A DNA stretch of 62,328 nt from Oceanospirillum sanctuarii (GCF_002150805.1 NZ_MTBA01000005.1:1-62328); one strand, 5' to 3'; positions 1 to 10,542 are shown, counted from the first letter of the stretch. The notes: generated from the sequence alone by a model not told the origin. A program made the numbers and translations.

Positions 1-7
1 TAATACG

Positions 8-40
8 AAAACCCCGTCTCTTACGAGACGGGGTTTTTTT
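8..40 (+). terminator. Rho-independent terminator
   Basis: A perfect 13-bp stem (AAAACCCCGTCTC with its complement) closes a TTAC loop and is followed by a run of seven T. It ends a transcript that enters from outside the left edge. The A-rich 5' side would also let it work on the minus strand. Confidence 0.9.
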
Positions 41-172
41 ATGCCTGAACTGAATGTATGACGCGCTGCGGACAATTGAAATGAACGTAGGCAGGCTCGT
101 AGGAAATCACCTAGTATTCAGGTTAATATATACGTGTCTAAACAAGTTTTGTAATAAGGTCACTTTACCAGT

Positions 173-880
173 ATGAGCGAAAATTCTGCACTTACCCCCG
201 AGCTTGAGAGCTTAGTCCAGCAACTGGTTCAGAGTTCTGTTGATAAGATGAAAACAGAGCTTGTGGCTTATATCGATAAGAAGTTTGAAATTGCTGCGCT
301 GACTTCTGAAACTCCTTCCTCTAAAGCTGATAGTGGCGAAGGTGATGAGGATGCTGATCCTATAACACTCAGCATGATCATGCTTCAGATTGCAGCTATT
401 TTTGAGAAATTTGGTCATTACGACGAAATCTATCGTACTTATGGTATCGAATCTGATGCCTTCCAAGATGAGTGTAACGAAACATTGGATGTGATGCGTT
501 TCCAGATTGATCAGTTTGAATCTCAGCTGAAAGACTTCCAGAACCGTCTGCATATTGAAGAGAGTGGTGGTGAATCTGCGATTCGGCACAATGCGGATAT
601 GCAGGATAAGTTTGAGGCTCTGTCTAAAGAAGTGCAGGAGACTCTTGGCCAGTTTGATCAGTACTTTGATGCTCAGCTTAAGCAGCTTGAAGGCTTACCT
701 GAAACAGTCGAAGGGCTGAAGCTGGAACTGGATAAGAAGCAGGGTAAGAGCGAAGCTCTGATTCGGATGCAGGAAAACAAATCTGAGCTGATTGCTAAGA
801 TCAAGGCCGCTGTTGAAGAGCTGAATATTCAGTTACCGAAAGTGGTTAGTGTTCAGATTGAGAAAGCGAATAAAGGTTAA
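173..880 (+). CDS. Hypothetical acidic coiled-coil protein
   Basis: I do not recognise a named family. The 235-residue product has no signal peptide and no membrane segment, so it is probably cytoplasmic. Residues 1-40 look helical. Residues 45-62 are a Ser/Glu/Asp-rich, probably disordered linker. From about residue 65 to the end the sequence is almost uninterrupted charged helix with heptad-like spacing of Leu, Phe and Ile, with long coiled coils near 100-130 and 140-220. The gene stands alone: a terminator precedes it and a bidirectional terminator follows it. The ATG at 173 fits; no strong ribosome site is visible. A structural or scaffolding role is possible, but this is inference from composition only. 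Confidence 0.75.
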   Translation: MSENSALTPELESLVQQLVQSSVDKMKTELVAYIDKKFEIAALTSETPSSKADSGEGDEDADPITLSMIMLQIAAIFEKFGHYDEIYRTYGIESDAFQDECNETLDVMRFQIDQFESQLKDFQNRLHIEESGGESAIRHNADMQDKFEALSKEVQETLGQFDQYFDAQLKQLEGLPETVEGLKLELDKKQGKSEALIRMQENKSELIAKIKAAVEELNIQLPKVVSVQIEKANKG

Positions 881-911
881 TCTGTGTTTATAATTAGCCA
901 GTAAAAATTTG

Positions 912-943
912 AAAAGCCTCAGAACATTTCTGAGGCTTTTTTC
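912..943. terminator. Bidirectional Rho-independent terminator
   Basis: A 13-bp stem (AAAAGCCTCAGAA and its complement) closes a CAT loop, with T tracts on both strands. It sits between the convergent coiled-coil gene and the solute-binding-protein gene and probably ends both transcripts. Confidence 0.9.
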
Positions 944-973
944 ATTTCAGAAGATCAGGCTAGTGAACCCTAA

Positions 974-1822
974 CTATTTAGATGGAATCAGGGCGATCGG
1001 TAGCAGGTTGTTTTGCTCTGCGTATTGCTTCAAACGGCCGTCGGCTTTGATATCGGTGACAAACTGGTTTACGCGCTCCAGCCACTCTGGCTGGCCTTTT
1101 TTAACGGCATAAGCGTATTGGAACTGCTCTGTTTCGCTCTTAGGGGTTAATAGCTGAGCCCAGTCGTATACCTTGATCATCTTCTGGCCATAAGGGTAGT
1201 CGGTGATAAACACATCGGCACGACCAGAGCGAACCTCAACTTCACGCTGGCTGTGCTTTACAACCGTCATCAGTTCGGAATTTTTCAGACTGCTGCGCAT
1301 AGCACCTTCCATATAGGTGCCTTTTTGTACGCAGACAACAACACCGGGCTGATCCATTGATTCCCAGCTGTTTACAATTGGGTTGGTCTTGTTGGCAATA
1401 CCATACATCCCGCTACTCAGATAAGGTTGGCTGTAGTCGATCCGCTTAGCGCGTGCTTCGGTCTTACCGACACCAAACATAGCCAGATCACATTTGTCCT
1501 GTTCAATGTCATTCATAAAGATACCGAAGTGGGTAGGTACATACTCAACAGTAACACCTAGATCTTTGGCAAATTCCTGAGACAAGCCGATATCGATCCC
1601 TTCCAGCTCACCTGTTTTCTTATTTTTGTAGGAGATAGAGAAATAATCCGGCCAGATGCAGACCCGCAGTTTACCGGACTCGACAATCTGCTGTTCCCGT
1701 TCTGATGAGGCATGAGATTTTTGACTGAGAAGCAGGCTGCTTAATGCGAAAAAAATGATAAGGGCGACTAAGAATCGGATGCTATTTGTATTTAGTCCAG
1801 ATACTCTAAGTTGTTGTCTCAT
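974..1822 (-). CDS. Extracellular solute-binding protein, family 3 (amino-acid type)
   Basis: Periplasmic substrate-binding protein of the SBP_bac_3 family, which normally delivers amino acids to ABC permeases. The 282-residue product starts with a basic n-region and a hydrophobic segment (about residues 16-34) ending near SHASS, typical of a Sec signal peptide. The family pattern follows: GKLRVCIWPDYFS, then GIDIGLSQEFAKDLG, then a DLAMFGVGKTEARAKRIDYS segment, and a C-terminal DGRLKQYAEQ helix. No permease or ATPase gene is adjacent, so it is an orphan binding protein. It is divergent from a membrane GGDEF-EAL gene with only 83 bp between starts, so the two may share a control region. A sensory rather than transport role is possible but only inferred. 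Confidence 0.85.
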   Translation of the reverse strand: MRQQLRVSGLNTNSIRFLVALIIFFALSSLLLSQKSHASSEREQQIVESGKLRVCIWPDYFSISYKNKKTGELEGIDIGLSQEFAKDLGVTVEYVPTHFGIFMNDIEQDKCDLAMFGVGKTEARAKRIDYSQPYLSSGMYGIANKTNPIVNSWESMDQPGVVVCVQKGTYMEGAMRSSLKNSELMTVVKHSQREVEVRSGRADVFITDYPYGQKMIKVYDWAQLLTPKSETEQFQYAYAVKKGQPEWLERVNQFVTDIKADGRLKQYAEQNNLLPIALIPSK

Positions 1823-1905
1823 ATAGATAACCTTTGCTTGTGATCACTGTTAAATGATGTAACTTGTTGATATTTTATTGCTTTACTCAAGGTGTGACTT
1901 GATCT

Positions 1906-4557
1906 GTGTTAGTGAATAGCCTTTTCTTTTTAAAAAGTGCTCTTGTTCGTCAGAAGTGGATCTTTCTGGGAGCGCTATTTGTACTCGTCTTCTTATGGCT
2001 GGTTTTACAGCATACCGTTAATAAAGGCGTCTCCAGGAGTCTTGCTGAACAGGAAGCCAGTAATGGTCTTCTGGCTCATGCTTTGGAAGATTCCGTTGTA
2101 CGTTCTTTCCAGTCCGTCAATAGCTCTATGATCACCCTGGTTGAGAGTCTGCCGCAACTGGGTGAGCGAATCGAAGTCGAGAATATCTTGCGTGAGCAGT
2201 TGAGGACAGCACCTCAATTACGTTCTATCGACCTTCTGAATGCCGAGGGTGTGATTACCGCTACGGTAACCCGTAACTTCGGTTCAAAGCTGTCTTACTC
2301 CTGTATTGACCGCTTAAAAAATGAAGCGATGACGGAGTTTATTATCGGAACTCCCAAGCCCGGGCGATACCCCAATGATCCTTTTGCCGACAGGACTGCC
2401 TTAAGTCATATCCCGTTTTGCTTGCCGGTCCGTGATGAACAGGGTGTCGTTCAGCAGATATTGATCGCATCCATCAATCCTCAGTACTTTGGTAATCTCT
2501 TTAGCTCCGTAAGTGATACTTTGCACTCTTATGTTCAGCTTTATCGTTATGATGGTGCGGGTTTGCTGGGTGATGATCAGGCTACACCTAATACCCGTGC
2601 GCTTTTAACACAGGTTAAAGAAACCAGCTGGGGGCAATATCGGGAGACTATTTCAGGACATAACTATCTGATTAGTTACCGGTCGACATCGCTTTTACCG
2701 CTGATTACCGTTCTGGTTTCCGAAGAAAACGCTGCGCTTGCCTCCTGGAAGCATGATGAGCGCATGATACGTCTCTTTCTGTTGCTTGCTGCTGTCTTTA
2801 CCATCTTTGCTGCTTTGATTATTGCTGTTCTTATGGAAAAGCGTCGGCTGACAGAAGGTGATAACTATCTGTTAAGTACCGCGATTCGCAGTACCGCCAA
2901 TGCCATTTTTATTACCAACCGATCTGGGGAGATCCACTGGATCAACAAAGCGTTCACTCAGCTGACGGGTTACAGCTTTGAAGAGGTGAAGGGCAAGAAC
3001 CCGAAAATTCTTAATTCAGGCTGTCACTCAAAGGATTTCTTTGGTGGTTTATGGGCTGCCATTCTGGCTGGAAAGAGCTGGCGGGGGGAGTTGGTTAATC
3101 GTCATAAGGAAGGCCATACCATGACGGTGGAGCAAACCGTCACGCCCATTATGAATAATCAGGGTGAAGCTGAGCACTTTATCGCTGTGCATGAGGATAT
3201 GACCGCGCGTAAAAGCGCCGAACAACGGGCATTGTTTCTGGCGGATCATGATCCGCTGACCTCGCTGCCGAACCGCCGTTATTTTGAACATCATTTATAC
3301 GACATTTTTCGCAGTAAGAATCTTAATGAAGTCTCCATTCTGTTTATCGATCTGGATCGGTTTAAAGAGATCAACGATACCATGGGGCATGAGGCGGGTG
3401 ATGCCCTGCTGATTCATACGACTGATAACCTGCAGAAAGTTTTGCCAGAGCAAGCGTTGCTGGCTCGTTTAGGTGGTGACGAGTTTGCCGTCTTGTCCGA
3501 GGGAGCTACTGAGCATCATCAGCAGGCGACTCTGGCTGAAAAAATTATTGCGGCAGTGGCGCAGCCATTTCATTACGGCGACGGTACCTTCAGTGTGACC
3601 TGTAGTGTTGGTATTGCGATGGGAGGGTATTCAGCCACAGATGCCTCCATGATGCTGCGTCAGGCTGATCTGGCAATGTATCGGGCTAAACATGATGGCA
3701 AGAATACCTTCCGCTTCTTTGATGAAGCGATGGATGCTTTGATGAAACGTCGGGTATTCCTGCAGCAACAGCTTGAGTTGGCGGTGCACCGGGAAACCGA
3801 TCTCAGCCTGAGGTTCCAGCCGCAGGTGGAAGCGGAAACCGGGCGAGTTTACGGCGCTGAAGCACTTCTGCGTTGGGAGGTGGGAGATGGTGAATGGGTC
3901 TCTCCCGCTGAGTTTATCACTCTGGCAGAAGAAACCGGCCAGATTCTGGAGGTAGGTGTATGGCTGATGGAGAGCCTGTTCCGTCAGATGGCTGAATGGA
4001 ATGCCAAAGGTTTAGCTTTTGGTAAGATCTCCATGAATATCTCTTCGGTTCAGTTGGCAAGGGATACTCTGGCGCAACGCCTGTTGGATCTGTTGGATAA
4101 ATTTTCTATTCCATACACTCAGGTCTGCGTCGAAATCACTGAAACCACTCTGATGACAGATTCGGAGATGGTGACAGAAAACCTGAGACGTCTGAAAAAG
4201 GCTGGAATTACCCTATCCATTGATGACTTTGGTACCGGTTATTCCTCCATGAGTTATCTGAAGGCATTGGATGCGGACCACCTGAAAATTGACCGTAGCT
4301 TTATCATAGGCATTGGCGTTAACGAGTCCGATGAGCATATTGTTCGTGCGACGATGGCTCTGGCACATAGTCTTGGCATGGAAACCGTTGCAGAAGGTGT
4401 TGATAGCCGTGAGCAGCTGGCTTTTCTGCAGAAACTGTCCTGTGACTATATTCAGGGATATCTGTTTGCTAAGCCTCTCGATGCTGCTGATTTTGAGGCT
4501 TTTGTTGAAGAGCGTAATCTTATGGCGGAAACAATTGAGGGACAGAATTATGCGTAA
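1906..4557 (+). CDS. Membrane dCACHE-PAS-GGDEF-EAL cyclic-di-GMP protein
   Basis: Bifunctional-type c-di-GMP enzyme of 883 residues. It has a TM helix at about residues 13-35, a periplasmic CACHE-like sensor to about 285, a second TM near 288-310, a PAS domain (about 320-430, with [15 protein letters not shown]), a GGDEF domain (about 440-600) and an EAL domain (about 620-870). The cyclase motif RLGGDEF is intact. No RxxD inhibitory site sits before it (PEQA is there instead). The phosphodiesterase side has [22 protein letters not shown] and [10 protein letters not shown], with AEGVD where AEGVE is usual. Both activities are therefore plausible. The start is GTG, with MLVNSLFFL leading into the first TM. 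Its 3' end overlaps creA by 8 bp, which suggests cotranscription. Confidence 0.9.
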   Translation: MLVNSLFFLKSALVRQKWIFLGALFVLVFLWLVLQHTVNKGVSRSLAEQEASNGLLAHALEDSVVRSFQSVNSSMITLVESLPQLGERIEVENILREQLRTAPQLRSIDLLNAEGVITATVTRNFGSKLSYSCIDRLKNEAMTEFIIGTPKPGRYPNDPFADRTALSHIPFCLPVRDEQGVVQQILIASINPQYFGNLFSSVSDTLHSYVQLYRYDGAGLLGDDQATPNTRALLTQVKETSWGQYRETISGHNYLISYRSTSLLPLITVLVSEENAALASWKHDERMIRLFLLLAAVFTIFAALIIAVLMEKRRLTEGDNYLLSTAIRSTANAIFITNRSGEIHWINKAFTQLTGYSFEEVKGKNPKILNSGCHSKDFFGGLWAAILAGKSWRGELVNRHKEGHTMTVEQTVTPIMNNQGEAEHFIAVHEDMTARKSAEQRALFLADHDPLTSLPNRRYFEHHLYDIFRSKNLNEVSILFIDLDRFKEINDTMGHEAGDALLIHTTDNLQKVLPEQALLARLGGDEFAVLSEGATEHHQQATLAEKIIAAVAQPFHYGDGTFSVTCSVGIAMGGYSATDASMMLRQADLAMYRAKHDGKNTFRFFDEAMDALMKRRVFLQQQLELAVHRETDLSLRFQPQVEAETGRVYGAEALLRWEVGDGEWVSPAEFITLAEETGQILEVGVWLMESLFRQMAEWNAKGLAFGKISMNISSVQLARDTLAQRLLDLLDKFSIPYTQVCVEITETTLMTDSEMVTENLRRLKKAGITLSIDDFGTGYSSMSYLKALDADHLKIDRSFIIGIGVNESDEHIVRATMALAHSLGMETVAEGVDSREQLAFLQKLSCDYIQGYLFAKPLDAADFEAFVEERNLMAETIEGQNYA

Positions 4558-5026
4558 CTATTTCTCGGGTATTAATTTCACGGGCATTTTGATTGCTCTC
4601 GGGATGGTGTTTTCACTATCCGTAAAAGCCGAAGAGATCGGCTCTGTCAGTACTGTCTTTAAGATGTTGGGACCCAATCACAAAATTGTCATAGAAGCCT
4701 TTGATGATCCGGATATTTCCGGGGTGAGTTGTTGGCTGGCGAGGGCTAAGACCGGCGGTATCAGTGGTGGTTTGGGGTTAGCAGAAGATCCTTCGGATGG
4801 CTCTATTGCCTGTCGTCAGGTTGGGCCGATTAAGCTGCCGGATGATTTGGAAGATGGTGAAAAAGTATTTAATAAACGTACCAGCCTGGTTTTTAAAACC
4901 CTGCAGGTGGTGCGTTTTTATGATGAACGTCGTCACACCTTGATCTATCTGGTGTATTCAGACAAGGTAATCGAAGGTTCTCCCAAGAACTCTATCTCTG
5001 TGGTGCCTATCCAGAACAACTTCTGA
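4550..5026 (+). CDS. creA: CreA family protein
   Basis: 158-residue member of the CreA family (E. coli CreA is 157 residues), a small periplasmic protein of unknown biochemical role. After a signal peptide ending near SVKAEE it shows the diagnostic stretches [33 protein letters not shown]-like [40 protein letters not shown] and [14 protein letters not shown] chose the ATG at 4550 because it gives the normal family length and a signal peptide; a longer in-frame reading from 4313 only covers the EAL gene in another frame. The start lies inside the last codons of the GGDEF-EAL gene, so translational coupling is likely. The creBCD neighbours of enterics are absent. Confidence 0.95.
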   Translation: MRNYFSGINFTGILIALGMVFSLSVKAEEIGSVSTVFKMLGPNHKIVIEAFDDPDISGVSCWLARAKTGGISGGLGLAEDPSDGSIACRQVGPIKLPDDLEDGEKVFNKRTSLVFKTLQVVRFYDERRHTLIYLVYSDKVIEGSPKNSISVVPIQNNF

Positions 5027-5067
5027 ACGGCACCTCAATCAAAACAATAATAAAAGGATTGAAGGAT

Positions 5068-6120
5068 ATGCCAGAGTCAAAAAAGCCCTTAGCAGGGCTT
5101 AAAATTCTCGATTTCAGCACACTCCTGCCCGGACCCTATGCCTCCATGATCATGGCTGAGATGGGGGCTGAAGTACTCAGAGTTGAATCTCCCTCCCGCC
5201 CTGATCTTGTCAAAGGTTTAACACCGCAAATCGAAGGTGTTTCCGCGGCCTACCGTCAACTGAATGATAAAAAAGATGTTTGTTATCTGGATCTGAAACA
5301 GCCTGAGGCGGCCGAGCAGGTCAAAGTTCTGGTTAAGGACTACGATATCGTTCTTGAGCAGTTCCGACCCGGAGTGATGGATCGTCTCGGTGTCGGTTAT
5401 GAAGCGCTTCGTGAATGCAAGGCAGACCTTATCTACTGCAGTATTACCGGTTATGGCCAATCCGGGCCATATCGTGATCGCGCGGGTCACGATATTAATT
5501 ATCTGGCTTTAAGCGGTTTAGCGGACTACAGCCGTCGCAAAGGTGAAGCACCGGTGCCTCAGGGGATGCAGGTAGCAGATCTGGCGGGAGGCTCTCATCA
5601 AGCTGTTATGGCTATTCTTACTGCAGTCATTCAACGACAGACTCAGGGGATAGGGCAGTATATCGATATCAGTATGACTGATGCGGCCTTTTCTCTGAAC
5701 GGTATGGCGGGCGCTGCAGCTTTAGCGGGGGGAGAGCAGCCGGAAGCCGAAACAGGCTGGCTTAATGGCGGCACTTTCTACGATTACTATGAGACTGCCG
5801 ATGGCCGCTATATGGCGGTGGGGAGTCTTGAACCCCAGTTTCAGCAGCGTTTGTTGGAGGTGTTGAACCTTACTCATCTGGCCGTCGATTGCGCTGATTT
5901 CAGCCAAGAGGCACAGTCGCGGGTTAAGGCTTCAATACGGGAGGTCTTTCTGGGCGAAACATTCAGTCACTGGTGTACCGCCTTTGCTCAAACTGACGCC
6001 TGCGTTGAGCCTGTACTGACTTTTGAAGAAGCCTGTCGGCATCAGCATCTGGTTGAGCGGCAAGTTATTAAATCCGGTCACTACACTCAACAGATGGCTC
6101 CGGCATTTCGGTTTGAGTGA
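5068..6120 (+). CDS. CaiB/BaiF family III CoA-transferase, alpha-methylacyl-CoA racemase-like
   Basis: 350-residue family III CoA-transferase or racemase acting on acyl-CoA thioesters. The N-terminal part has LKILDFSTLLPGPYASMIMA followed by MGAEVLRVE. The AMACR-type active-site segments AGHDINYLALSG (His/Asp) and VADLAGG (Asp) are both present, so a racemase of 2-methylacyl-CoA is a little more likely than a transferase. I chose the ATG at 5068 because AAAAGGA lies 9 nt upstream; a TTG at 5059 would abut that site. The gene follows creA by 41 bp and ends at a strong terminator. The substrate cannot be read from the sequence. Confidence 0.85.
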   Translation: MPESKKPLAGLKILDFSTLLPGPYASMIMAEMGAEVLRVESPSRPDLVKGLTPQIEGVSAAYRQLNDKKDVCYLDLKQPEAAEQVKVLVKDYDIVLEQFRPGVMDRLGVGYEALRECKADLIYCSITGYGQSGPYRDRAGHDINYLALSGLADYSRRKGEAPVPQGMQVADLAGGSHQAVMAILTAVIQRQTQGIGQYIDISMTDAAFSLNGMAGAAALAGGEQPEAETGWLNGGTFYDYYETADGRYMAVGSLEPQFQQRLLEVLNLTHLAVDCADFSQEAQSRVKASIREVFLGETFSHWCTAFAQTDACVEPVLTFEEACRHQHLVERQVIKSGHYTQQMAPAFRFE

Positions 6121-6156
6121 GAACTTGTTTAAGAGAGCTTTGCCCGGTAAAAGAAA

Positions 6157-6189
6157 AAGGCGCTGAATGGTTAATTCAGCGCCTTCTTT
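6157..6189. terminator. Bidirectional terminator between convergent genes
   Basis: A 12-bp stem AAGGCGCTGAAT/ATTCAGCGCCTT with a 5-nt loop is flanked by an A-rich tract on the left and TTCTTT on the right. It lies between the CoA-transferase gene and the minus-strand nfeD gene and can serve both. Confidence 0.8.
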
Positions 6190-6213
6190 GATTCATCATG
6201 CCAAGAACATGAC

Positions 6214-6672
6214 TTATTCTGCTACAGCCTCTATCCAGAGCACGCCCACTTCCATGCGGCTAATGCGAACCAAGGTTCCCTTCGCTATTGGCTGCTCGCT
6301 TTTAAGCTTCCAGCTTATACCCGAGTACTGATAAAGGCTTTCACCTTTGCTATCAACATCAGACTCCAGCACAAAGCTGTGATCGGCAAAGTCGTGTTTT
6401 ACCTGCTTGTCATCGGTCTGGCTTTGCATTTTCTTCAAGGGCTGCCAGAGGCTCAACGAGAGCAGGGCTGTCAGAATAGCATTCGACCAGAATGCTGTAC
6501 TGGCATTTGCCGATAAAACATCGAGTGTCATCAGGCCACCTGTAATCAGCAGGGACAGACCGAAAAAGAAAAGCACAAAGGTAGAGAAACCTAAAACAGC
6601 CACTTCAATGATCAGGGCTAAAACACCCAGAATCATCAGGGATTCAGCAAGGTTCTGCAGCAGAAAATCCAT
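6214..6672 (-). CDS. NfeD family membrane protein
   Basis: 152-residue NfeD-like protein (YbbJ type). Two or three hydrophobic helices occupy about residues 8-70, followed by a soluble C-terminal OB-fold-like beta domain (about 95-150: SVD..GE..YQYSG..WK...PIAKGTLVRISRMEVGVLWIE). Proteins of this family work with SPFH/stomatin partners in membrane organisation. It lies 3 bp downstream of the SPFH gene on the same strand, the conserved qmcA-ybbJ arrangement of enterics, so the two are almost certainly one operon. The start ATG is immediately before MDFLLQNLAE. Confidence 0.9.
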   Translation of the reverse strand: MDFLLQNLAESLMILGVLALIIEVAVLGFSTFVLFFFGLSLLITGGLMTLDVLSANASTAFWSNAILTALLSLSLWQPLKKMQSQTDDKQVKHDFADHSFVLESDVDSKGESLYQYSGISWKLKSEQPIAKGTLVRISRMEVGVLWIEAVAE

Positions 6673-6675
6673 ATC

Positions 6676-7620
6676 TTAAGCCTTCTGTTTGCTGTTCAGA
6701 GAGTTAATGATAGACATGGAGGACGCAACCAGAGAACTGGCATCTGTACCACTTTCGGGTAGGAGAACGACTGAGCTTTCACGGGCAATAGCCTGTTTTG
6801 CTTCGATAGCCTTGGTCGCCAGGTCCAGCTGAATCGCTTTCTGACCCTGCTCGGTATCTGCAGCTTCACCCACTTTACGCAGGGCTTCTGCCTGAGCTTC
6901 TGCAACTGCCATAATAGCTTTTGCTTCACCCTCAGCCCTAAGGATCTGCTCAGATTTGTCAGCTTCAGCCGCCAGAACCTGAGCCTGTTTCTTACCTTCT
7001 GCGACGTTAATAGCAGCCTGACGATCACCTTCAGACTCCAGAATCTGCGCACGCTTAACACGCTCTGCTTTCATCTGAGCTTCCATAGCTTCCATAACGG
7101 AATTCGGTGGCACGATATCTTTGATTTCGTAACGCAGAACCTGAATACCCCATGGCTCTGCTGCCTGGTTAATGGCAGATACGATATTGGCGTTCAGCAT
7201 GTCACGCTCTTCGAAAGTCTTATCCAGCTCCATTTTACCCAGCTCAGAACGCATGGTGGTTTGTGCCAGCTGAGTTACCGCAAACACGTAGTCATCAACG
7301 CCGTAGGTAGCTTTGTAAGGATCCAGAACACGGAAGTAGAGTACGCCATCAACCACCAGAGAGATGTTGTCTTTGGTGATTGCACTTTGCGACGGAACAT
7401 CAACAGCTTGTTCTTTCAGGCTGCGCTCTGCAGCAATGCGGTCGATGAAGGGGATAATAAAGTTGAGACCAGCTTCTTTGGTGGACTGATACTTACCAAA
7501 TCGCTCAATCAGCCATGCCTGATTTTGTGGGACAAACTTGATGGTGCTTTTGATAAGGAAGAGCACCAGAATCAGCAAAATCACTTCAAAGGAGAGAAGT
7601 GCTTCAATAATAAATTCCAT
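6676..7620 (-). CDS. qmcA: SPFH/stomatin domain protein, QmcA-like
   Basis: 314-residue band-7/stomatin-type membrane protein. An N-terminal TM helix (about residues 4-22) is followed by the SPFH domain (about 27-190: VPQNQAWLIERFGKY, then RYEIKDIVPPNSVMEAMEAQMKAER). An Ala/Glu/Lys-rich coiled coil (about 190-270) drives oligomerisation in the family. The role is lipid-microdomain scaffolding; E. coli QmcA is the closest well-known relative. I chose the ATG at 7620, which has AGGAG 11 nt upstream; an upstream TTG adds eight residues ahead of the TM without a ribosome site. It is the first gene of a two-gene operon with nfeD. Confidence 0.9.
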   Translation of the reverse strand: MEFIIEALLSFEVILLILVLFLIKSTIKFVPQNQAWLIERFGKYQSTKEAGLNFIIPFIDRIAAERSLKEQAVDVPSQSAITKDNISLVVDGVLYFRVLDPYKATYGVDDYVFAVTQLAQTTMRSELGKMELDKTFEERDMLNANIVSAINQAAEPWGIQVLRYEIKDIVPPNSVMEAMEAQMKAERVKRAQILESEGDRQAAINVAEGKKQAQVLAAEADKSEQILRAEGEAKAIMAVAEAQAEALRKVGEAADTEQGQKAIQLDLATKAIEAKQAIARESSVVLLPESGTDASSLVASSMSIINSLNSKQKA

Positions 7621-7772
7621 TTGGCGGATAACTCCTGTGGCCAAGTAAAAAGAGCCAACTGACGATATATCAATGGCAACCGCAGGATTCTAACACCAGA
7701 TAAAAATCCGTTTCGTGACTTAATTAATCCTTTAAAAAAAGCAGTTCGTTAGTATCTTTTTATTTCAGGCAT

Positions 7773-7801
7773 AAAAAAACCCCGGCAAGGCCGGGGTTTT
7801 C
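7773..7801. terminator. Terminator of acnB
   Basis: CCCCGGC/GCCGGGG stem with a 3-nt loop, A tract on the left and TTTT on the right. Read on the minus strand it ends with a run of seven T and lies 30 bp past the acnB stop codon. Confidence 0.9.
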
Positions 7802-7831
7802 TGGTTCAGTATGCTTTCTGATAAGTCAGAA

Positions 7832-10435
7832 TTAAGCTTCCTGAGCCAGTGGGATGAACTTAGAAGCAGCCGCCTGATAAGAAGCGATCTGGTCGAAGTT
7901 CAGGTAGCGGTACACATCGTCAGCCATAGTGTCCAGCTTAGAAGCGTACTGCATGTACTCGTCAACTGTAGGCAGTTTGCCGATCAGAGCAGCAACAGCG
8001 GCCAGCTCAGCAGAAGACAGGTAAACGTTAGCGCCAGTACCCAGACGGTTAGGGAAGTTACGGGTAGAGGTAGATACCACAGTGGTGTTGTCGCCAACAC
8101 GTGCCTGGTTACCCATACACAGAGAACAACCCGGCATCTCCATACGAGCACCCGCTTTACCGAAGATGTTGTAGTAACCTTCTTCAGTCAGCTGAGCCTG
8201 ATCCATCTTAGTAGGAGGAGCGATCCACATGCGGGTAGGGATCTGCTGACCTGCTGCATCCAGCAGTTTACCTGCCGCACGGAAGTGACCGATGTTAGTC
8301 ATGCAAGAACCGATGAATACTTCATCAATCTTGTCGCCAGCGACTTCAGACAGCAGTTTAACGTCGTCCGGATCGTTCGGGCATGCAACGATTGGCTCTT
8401 TAACGTCGTCCAGATCGATTTCGATCACAGCTGCGTATTCTGCATCAGCGTCAGCTTCCAGCAGTTCCGGGTTAGCCAGCCAGTCTTCCATACCTTTGAT
8501 ACGACGCTCGATGGTACGAACATCGCCGTAACCTTCAGAGATCATCCACTTCAGCATGGTGATGTTAGAACGCAGGTACTCAGCGATTGGCGCTTCGTTC
8601 AGCTTGATAGAGCAAGCTGCTGCAGAACGCTCTGCTGCAGAGTCAGACAGTTCGAATGCCTGCTCAACTTTCAGATCCGGCAGACCTTCAATTTCCAGAA
8701 TACGGCCAGAGAAGATGTTCTTCTTACCAGCTTTAGCAACAGTCAGCAGACCCTGCTTAATCGCGTAGTAAGGAATCGCGTTAACCAGGTCGCGCAGAGT
8801 GATACCAGGCTGCATCTTGGTGCCTTTAAAGCGAACCAGAACAGACTCAGGCATATCCAGAGGCATAACACCAGTCGCTGCTGCGAATGCAACCAGACCG
8901 GAACCCGCTGGGAAAGAGATACCGATTGGGAAACGGGTGTGAGAGTCACCACCAGTACCTACAGTATCAGGCAGCAGCATACGGTTCAGCCAGGAGTGGA
9001 TTACACCGTCACCAGGACGCAGAGATACACCGCCACGGTTCATGATGAAGTCAGGCAGAGTGTGGTGGGTGTTCACGTCAACTGGCTTAGGATAAGCAGC
9101 TGTGTGGCAGAAAGACTGCATGGTCAGGTCTGCAGAGAAGCCCAGACATGCCAGATCTTTCAGTTCGTCACGGGTCATAGGACCAGTGGTATCCTGAGAA
9201 CCAACAGTGGTCATCTTAGGCTCTACGTATGTGCCAGGGCGAACGCCTTCAACACCACACGCTTTACCAACCATCTTCTGAGCCAGAGAGTAACCTTTAC
9301 CGGTATCTTTTGGCTGCTCAGGGCGTTTGAACAGGTCAGTAGGACCTTTTGCCAGGAACTCACGAGCTTTCTCAGTCAGGCCACGACCAATGATCAGTGG
9401 GATACGACCGCCGGCACGTACTTCGTCCAGCAGAACCTGAGTTTTCAGTTCGAAAGTAGAAACAACTTCGTCAGTGCCGTGCTTGCACACTTTACCTTCG
9501 TATGGGTAAACGTCGATAACGTCGCCCATGTTCAGGTTTTCAACGTCCATCTCGATTGGCAGGGCGCCTGCATCTTCCATAGTGTTATAGAAGATAGGAG
9601 CGATCTTGCCGCCGAAGCAGAAGCCGCCAGCACGCTTGTTAGGTACGCATGGGATGTCGTCACCGAAGAACCACAGTACAGAGTTGGTTGCGGACTTACG
9701 GGAAGAACCGGTACCAACAACGTCACCAACGTATGCTACAGGGTGGCCTTGATCCAGCAGTTCACGGATCTGTTTGATTGGGCCTTGTACGCCTTGCTCG
9801 TCAGGAACAATACCGTCACGCTCCATTTTCAGCATCGCCATAGCGTGCTTAGGAATGTCAGGACGGGTAAACGCATCAGGAGCTGGGGACAGATCGTCAG
9901 TGTTAGTCTCGCCAGTTACTTTAAATACGCTCAGAGTGATCTTTTCAGCCAGCTCTGGCTTAGAGGTGAACCACTCACCTTCAGCCCAAGACTCGATAAC
10001 CGCTTTAGCGTTTTCGTTGCCTTCTTTGGCTTTGTCAGCTACGTCGTGGAACGCATCAAACATCAGCAGAGTGTGCTTCAGTTCAGCGGCAGCAGCTTCA
10101 GCCAGCTCTGCGTCTTCAAGCAGGCCAACCAGAGTTTCAATGTTGTAACCGCCCTGCATGGTGCCCAGCAGTTTAACAGCTTGTTTCTTGTCGATCAGAG
10201 GGGAGGATGCCTCACCTTTAGCGATAGCAGACAGGAAGCCAGCTTTAACGTATGCAGCTTCGTCTACACCAGGCGGTACACGATTGGTGATCAGATCAAG
10301 GATGAATTCTTCTTCACCTGCTGGTGGAGTTTTCAGCAGTTCAATCAGTTCCGCAGTTTGTTCAGCGTTTAGCGGCTTAGGTACAACACCTTCAGCTGCA
10401 CGCTCTTCTACGTGTTTGCGATATGCTTCAAGCAC
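7832..10435 (-). CDS. acnB: Aconitate hydratase B
   Basis: 867-residue bifunctional aconitate hydratase 2/2-methylisocitrate dehydratase (E. coli AcnB has 865). It interconverts citrate and isocitrate in the TCA cycle in the cytoplasm using a [4Fe-4S] cluster. The N-terminal HEAT-like helical domain starts [16 protein letters not shown]. The swivel domain carries [14 protein letters not shown] and [14 protein letters not shown]. The cluster-binding cysteines are in [10 protein letters not shown] and in [10 protein letters not shown], followed by the [16 protein letters not shown] active-site segment. The gene is monocistronic, with its own sigma70-like promoter upstream and a strong terminator downstream. 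Highly biased codon use suggests strong expression. Confidence 0.98.
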   Translation of the reverse strand: MLEAYRKHVEERAAEGVVPKPLNAEQTAELIELLKTPPAGEEEFILDLITNRVPPGVDEAAYVKAGFLSAIAKGEASSPLIDKKQAVKLLGTMQGGYNIETLVGLLEDAELAEAAAAELKHTLLMFDAFHDVADKAKEGNENAKAVIESWAEGEWFTSKPELAEKITLSVFKVTGETNTDDLSPAPDAFTRPDIPKHAMAMLKMERDGIVPDEQGVQGPIKQIRELLDQGHPVAYVGDVVGTGSSRKSATNSVLWFFGDDIPCVPNKRAGGFCFGGKIAPIFYNTMEDAGALPIEMDVENLNMGDVIDVYPYEGKVCKHGTDEVVSTFELKTQVLLDEVRAGGRIPLIIGRGLTEKAREFLAKGPTDLFKRPEQPKDTGKGYSLAQKMVGKACGVEGVRPGTYVEPKMTTVGSQDTTGPMTRDELKDLACLGFSADLTMQSFCHTAAYPKPVDVNTHHTLPDFIMNRGGVSLRPGDGVIHSWLNRMLLPDTVGTGGDSHTRFPIGISFPAGSGLVAFAAATGVMPLDMPESVLVRFKGTKMQPGITLRDLVNAIPYYAIKQGLLTVAKAGKKNIFSGRILEIEGLPDLKVEQAFELSDSAAERSAAACSIKLNEAPIAEYLRSNITMLKWMISEGYGDVRTIERRIKGMEDWLANPELLEADADAEYAAVIEIDLDDVKEPIVACPNDPDDVKLLSEVAGDKIDEVFIGSCMTNIGHFRAAGKLLDAAGQQIPTRMWIAPPTKMDQAQLTEEGYYNIFGKAGARMEMPGCSLCMGNQARVGDNTTVVSTSTRNFPNRLGTGANVYLSSAELAAVAALIGKLPTVDEYMQYASKLDTMADDVYRYLNFDQIASYQAAASKFIPLAQEA

Positions 10436-10542
10436 GGTAAGACCCTCATCAGTTTATGCCCTGACTCAGCGTAAAAAAGAAAGATTTTTACGTGAAATCA
10501 AAGCGTTCGATGTATTCATCGACCTTCTTATTCGGTGGCACG

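Noticed and set aside
4313-4549. Upstream extension of creA
   Set aside because: The extra residues are the EAL gene read in another frame; CreA with its signal peptide begins at 4550.
7811-10372. An 853-residue open frame on the plus strand opposite acnB
   Set aside because: It is the antisense shadow of a highly expressed gene with strong codon bias. acnB on the minus strand has full family motifs, and the shadow has no ribosome site and no recognisable domains.
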